From Bacteroidota bacterium (GTDB taxonomy: Bacteria > Bacteroidota > Bacteroidia > Flavobacteriales > Schleiferiaceae): DNA of 64,000 bases. The position numbers and the translations under genes are program-made. This document shows positions 61,088-64,000 of the stretch, piece by piece. The notes under the pieces were generated by a model. The model ran no database searches. It saw only the letters and a list, made by a program, of their open reading frames with translations, and was not told the origin of the DNA. The stretch covers positions 44,986 through 108,985 of the forward strand of contig QQUU01000007.1 in assembly GCA_003385605.1 (NCBI GenBank), read 5' to 3'. The first letter of the stretch is position 1. Each line of letters starts with the position of its first letter.

Positions 61088-62098
61088 TTACAATTGTGTT
61101 GGTCCATGACCAACTTCATCACAAAGATAACTACCATCCTTACAGAATGTTCTTAATTCGCTTTCTATAAAGCTCATAATGATATCTTTATGCGATTCTG
61201 GATATAAAACATGCACGTTTGCACCGGCATCAAGCGTGAAGTAAACTGGGTGGCCTGTTTCTTCTCGATATGCCCATATTCTATTTAAGACCTCTAGTGT
61301 ATTTGGCTTCATTAGTATGAAGTAAGGCATGGAAGTCATCATCATACCGTGCAAGGTAAGTGCTTCACTTTCTACTATGGCTCCGAAGGTCTCTAGATCG
61401 CCTTCCAACATAGCCGTCAAAAGTGCACTTTGGTTTTCATGTGCTTGCTCAAAACGAGTGGCCGCGTACGGATGACCGTTCATCAGCCCGTGTCCAACTG
61501 TACTACTGACCGTTTTTTCGCCCTTGTCAACCAGCAGGATGGTGTCTTGGAACGATTTAAAAACGGGGTCTACATCGGAGAATGCAACCGCATATTCATT
61601 ACTGCTTCCTTCAATCTCTGCGTGTTCTCCCCAGGCTGCTAGTGGCCCAAATAACGAGCGTGAGCCCGATCCTGACCCAAGACGCGCTGCGTTCGAAGCC
61701 TCTTCGAAGAAATTGTCAATCGGTAATCCTAGGTCCTTTTTTACACTCATCATGCAAAGTGCCAATGCGCTCATGCCCGAGGCAGAGGAGGCAATTCCTG
61801 AACTGTGCGGGAAACTATTGCTGGTGTGGATTTCAAAATCCATTTCGCTAGCAAAAGGAAAAAAGTCCTTTGTTCTATTAAGGAACGATTCAATTTTAGG
61901 TAGGAAAGAAGGTGTGTTTTCACCGTCAAGAAAAACCGAAATCTTACCAGTTCCCTCTGCATATCGCAAACGCGTAGTTGTTGCAGCCTCACGCAAAGTG
62001 AAGGAGATTGAGGGGTTGGCAGGGATTTGAACATCATACTTCCCCCAATATTTGATTAGGGCAATGTTCGACGGGCTTTTCCAGGCGGTTTCTTTCAT
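61088..62098 (-). CDS. mvaD: Diphosphomevalonate decarboxylase
   Basis: A 336-residue GHMP-superfamily enzyme converting mevalonate diphosphate to isopentenyl diphosphate. The opening WKSPSNIALIKYWGK is diagnostic, as are the ATP-binding loop SFPHSSGIASSASGMSAL (about residues 93-110) and the catalytic-aspartate region LDAGANVHVLY. It shows that isoprenoids are made by the mevalonate route, as usual in Flavobacteriia but not in most bacteria. It overlaps fabD by one base (TAATG). Confidence 0.94.
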   Translation of the reverse strand: MKETAWKSPSNIALIKYWGKYDVQIPANPSISFTLREAATTTRLRYAEGTGKISVFLDGENTPSFLPKIESFLNRTKDFFPFASEMDFEIHTSNSFPHSSGIASSASGMSALALCMMSVKKDLGLPIDNFFEEASNAARLGSGSGSRSLFGPLAAWGEHAEIEGSSNEYAVAFSDVDPVFKSFQDTILLVDKGEKTVSSTVGHGLMNGHPYAATRFEQAHENQSALLTAMLEGDLETFGAIVESEALTLHGMMMTSMPYFILMKPNTLEVLNRIWAYREETGHPVYFTLDAGANVHVLYPESHKDIIMSFIESELRTFCKDGSYLCDEVGHGPTQL

Positions 62099-62985
62099 TA
62101 TTCGAAGCTCACGCCGCTTACATTAGTGGAGCGGTCAATTTTCTTAACGAGGCCCTGCAATGTTTTACCTGGGCCACATTCTACATAGTCTGTAACACCT
62201 GAGGCGATCATTTGTTGTACACTTTGGGTCCATTTCACCGGTGCGGTGAGCTGATCGATGAGATTTTGCTTGATTTCAGCAGGGTCGCTTACTGCTTTAG
62301 CAACACTGTTTTGAACGACTGGGCACAACGGGGTGTGAAACTCGGTTGCTTCAATTGCTGCTGCAAGTTCTGCGCGTGCAGGTTCCATCATTGGACTGTG
62401 GAAAGCACCACCTACAGGCAGGACAAGAGCGCGACGTGCACCAGCTTCTTTGGCCGATTCACAAGCTGCTTCGATGGCCTCAATTTCTCCTGAGATTACC
62501 AGCTGTCCAGGGCAGTTGTAGTTCGCTGCAACGACAACGCCGGGTGTTGATTCACAGATGTTTTCTACCTGTTCATCCGTTAAGCCTAGAATGGCTGCCA
62601 TGGTGGACGGTTTCATCTCACAAGCTTTCTGCATGGCCATGGCACGGGCACTTACAAGTTTCAGAGCGCTTTCAAAATCTAAAGCACCCACTGCCGTAAG
62701 GGCTGAAAACTCACCAAGACTATGACCGGCAACCATCGTCGGTTTAAAATCTTCACCCAGCAGTTTTGCCATAATTACACTTAGCGTGAAAATGGCTGGC
62801 TGCGTCACTTTAGTTTCTTTCAATTCCTCGGCAGTCCCCTCAAACATGATGGCACTTAGGGAAAACCCAAGTACTTCATCTGCTTTATCAAAAAGGGCTT
62901 TGGCCTCGGCGTTGTTTTCGTATAAATCTTTACCCATTCCTGGGAATTGAGCCCCTTGTCCAGGGAAAACGTAAGCTGTACTCAT
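62098..62985 (-). CDS. fabD: Malonyl-CoA:ACP transacylase
   Basis: A 295-residue enzyme loading malonyl groups onto acyl carrier protein for fatty-acid synthesis. The opening YVFPGQGAQFPGMGK, the nucleophile Ser89 in GHSLGE, the substrate arginine region in SARAMAMQ, and the catalytic histidine in GGAFHSPMM are all present. The length is normal. It lies two bases after the PTPS-like gene and is coupled to mvaD, so lipid and isoprenoid genes share one transcript. Confidence 0.96.
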   Translation of the reverse strand: MSTAYVFPGQGAQFPGMGKDLYENNAEAKALFDKADEVLGFSLSAIMFEGTAEELKETKVTQPAIFTLSVIMAKLLGEDFKPTMVAGHSLGEFSALTAVGALDFESALKLVSARAMAMQKACEMKPSTMAAILGLTDEQVENICESTPGVVVAANYNCPGQLVISGEIEAIEAACESAKEAGARRALVLPVGGAFHSPMMEPARAELAAAIEATEFHTPLCPVVQNSVAKAVSDPAEIKQNLIDQLTAPVKWTQSVQQMIASGVTDYVECGPGKTLQGLVKKIDRSTNVSGVSFE

Positions 62986-62987
62986 AA

Positions 62988-63401
62988 TTACTCTCCGTAA
63001 TATTCGATGATGTTGTTGTTCGTTTCTGCGAGTACAATGCGATGTAAGGTTGCATTATACTCGGTGATTTTTGGTGCTAGGATTTTCCAGAATTCCATAG
63101 CGATTACCTCTGCAGTAGGCATTTTGCCTTGCATAAAATCAATGTCAAGATTGAAGTTTTTATGGTCTACCACATCGATAATGTGTGTTCGGATGATGGT
63201 CTTCAGATCAAAGAGGTTCATTACGAATCCTGTTTCAGGGTCAATTTCTCCCTTTACAGTAACCTCTAGGTCGAAGTTATGACCGTGGTAGTTTTCGTTC
63301 GAGCATTTCCCGAATATCCGCTTATTGGTAGCGGCGTCCCACTTGTCGTTCCACAGTTTGTGTGCTGCGCAGAACTGTTCTTTTCGTTTGATGTAAATCA
63401 T
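62988..63401 (-). CDS. 6-pyruvoyl-tetrahydropterin synthase / 6-carboxytetrahydropterin synthase (QueD) homologue
   Basis: A 137-residue T-fold enzyme acting on dihydroneopterin triphosphate. Zinc ligands are His14 (CAAHKL) and His39/His41 (YHGHN); the catalytic cysteine is Cys33 in FGKCSNEN. The five-residue gap between Cys33 and HGH, and the segment GEIDPETGFVMNLFDLK, resemble the eukaryotic-type PTPS more than short bacterial QueD. The end ETNNNIIEYYGE also matches PTPS. It may serve queuosine (compare queG and yhhQ here) or pterin synthesis. First gene of the fabD-mvaD operon, behind a -7 element. Confidence 0.88.
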   Translation of the reverse strand: MIYIKRKEQFCAAHKLWNDKWDAATNKRIFGKCSNENYHGHNFDLEVTVKGEIDPETGFVMNLFDLKTIIRTHIIDVVDHKNFNLDIDFMQGKMPTAEVIAMEFWKILAPKITEYNATLHRIVLAETNNNIIEYYGE

Positions 63402-63422
63402 TGAAAGACGTTAAGTTTGATG

Positions 63423-63430
63423 CAAAGATA
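63423..63430 (-). promoter_or_regulatory. -7 element of the PTPS-fabD-mvaD-GHMP-ubiA operon
   Basis: On the minus strand it reads TATCTTTG, fitting TAnnTTTG, 21 bases ahead of the ATG at 63401. It lies in the 50-base gap after the ACP phosphodiesterase gene. Confidence 0.5.
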
Positions 63431-63451
63431 CAACCCAAAACTGTGGTTTTG

Positions 63452-64000
63452 TTAAAGCCCAGTGGCTTTGCTTAGCGGGTGATCTTTGACGAATTTTTGG
63501 CAAGCGAGGATTAGCTCAGGATAAAAAGATAAAAACCATTGCTCTGCCTTTTGATAATTCGCGCAACCTGCTTCGAAATCTCTGAAAAAGTGACCCAAAG
63601 GTGCAATGGCGGGGTGTCGTCGGCTCATTCCACGAGCAGCACGGCGAATTCCTTTTAGGTTTTGATAATCCAAAAGCCATCGTTCTAGCTTCATCCACGG
63701 CCACATTCCCGCGGCTTTACCTACGAGTAATTTCTTGTTGCGCTCAATCTCGAGCGTACAAGCATCTATGAATGCAACCGCAGTGAGCTGTGCCGTATGC
63801 GGTTGAAGCGATGCCATTTTATCCCAATGTTTGTGTAAAAAGTAATCGCCCAACAGATCTAAGGCAATCGGTGCTGTTTTACCTGCGACTAGTCTTAAAT
63901 GGTTTTTTACCTCCTTAGATGCTTGATGTTCGTCGGTGAAATGGTCGATGAATCTATGCAGTTCGACCCCAAGGACTACTGTAGAATTTGCTTTTTCTTT
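63452..64000 (-). CDS. ACP phosphodiesterase (AcpH/DUF479 family), 5' end beyond window
   Basis: The frame runs open from the stop at 63452-63454 to the window edge, giving at least 182 residues with the N-terminus missing. The family motif is clear in the part before 63853: GVELHRFIDHFTDEHQ, then LDLLGDYFLHKHWDKM. AcpH removes phosphopantetheine from acyl carrier protein, and family metal ligands include the HxxID and D...H residues seen here. A TTG inside the gene at 63853 could be mistaken for a start, but the upstream homology shows it is internal. It sits next to fabD, another ACP enzyme. Confidence 0.87.
   Translation of the reverse strand, partial: KEKANSTVVLGVELHRFIDHFTDEHQASKEVKNHLRLVAGKTAPIALDLLGDYFLHKHWDKMASLQPHTAQLTAVAFIDACTLEIERNKKLLVGKAAGMWPWMKLERWLLDYQNLKGIRRAARGMSRRHPAIAPLGHFFRDFEAGCANYQKAEQWFLSFYPELILACQKFVKDHPLSKATGL

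Noticed and set aside
63452..63853. A complete 133-residue gene starting with TTG at 63853
   Set aside because: The same frame stays open to the window edge and its upstream part carries the ACP phosphodiesterase motif, so this is only the 3' portion of a longer gene.

Overview
The window reads as a core-genome stretch from a marine-type member of Bacteroidota, class Flavobacteriia (Cryomorphaceae/Schleiferiaceae-like is my best guess). The evidence is: alternative complex III with a linked heme-copper oxidase, the type IX secretion (T9SS) translocon gene sprA, proteins with T9SS type A and type B C-terminal sorting domains, Omp28 and DUF6029 outer-membrane families, bacterial mevalonate-pathway genes, and promoter elements of the Bacteroidota type (TTG ... 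TAnnTTTG). Most starts lack a clear Shine-Dalgarno sequence. I see no prophage, insertion sequence, CRISPR array, defence island, rRNA operon or biosynthetic cluster.

Layout. 1-6.1 kb: queuosine-precursor transporter and SppA (minus), FolK (plus, start codon overlapping that of sppA), a SpoU-type RNA methyltransferase, MutS. 6.1-11.9 kb: tRNA-Gly and tRNA-Leu, thyA-folA, an M13 metallopeptidase lipoprotein, then two rhodaneses, a thioredoxin and a DUF3089 lipoprotein. 12.4-23.6 kb: a long respiratory operon actABCDEF-coxB-coxA, ended by a strong terminator. 23.6-25.6 kb: ruvB-queG. 25.6-31.4 kb: a minus-strand tlpA-DUF6029-Omp28 operon, a large Omp28-like T9SS cargo and a divergent cysteine-rich T9SS cargo. 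31.4-42.1 kb: ruvA-sprA-gcvH-vanZ and three TonB-like genes. 42.1-50.6 kb: cysQ, then the second half of the oxidase locus (heme O synthase, two subunit III genes, subunit IV, Sco1, DUF420, a small CxxC membrane protein), a TolC/HlyD pair and tsaB. 50.6-57 kb: tag-yyaL (minus), a Pit phosphate transporter with a PhoU-like tail, an M20 dipeptidase. 57-64 kb: a type B T9SS cargo, then a minus-strand operon running PTPS/QueD-fabD-mvaD-GHMP kinase-UbiA, and a partial ACP phosphodiesterase cut by the window edge.

How the parts fit. Quinol electrons would pass through alternative complex III (ActA-F) to an aa3-type oxidase whose catalytic subunits (CoxA/B) lie in the act operon. Its remaining subunits, heme and copper assembly factors sit about 20 kb away. 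SprA would export at least three cargo proteins encoded in the same window. YhhQ, QueG and possibly the PTPS homologue touch queuosine metabolism. The mevalonate enzymes sit beside a UbiA prenyltransferase whose lipid acceptor cannot be read from sequence.

Nothing here is clearly a new stand-alone system. The best leads are small or structural: a 69-residue CxxC membrane protein at the end of the oxidase assembly cluster, a tandem histidine-rich repeat in ActF, a six-heme ActA, a three-member thioredoxin-fold cluster around a DUF6029 barrel, and a graded TonB triplet.
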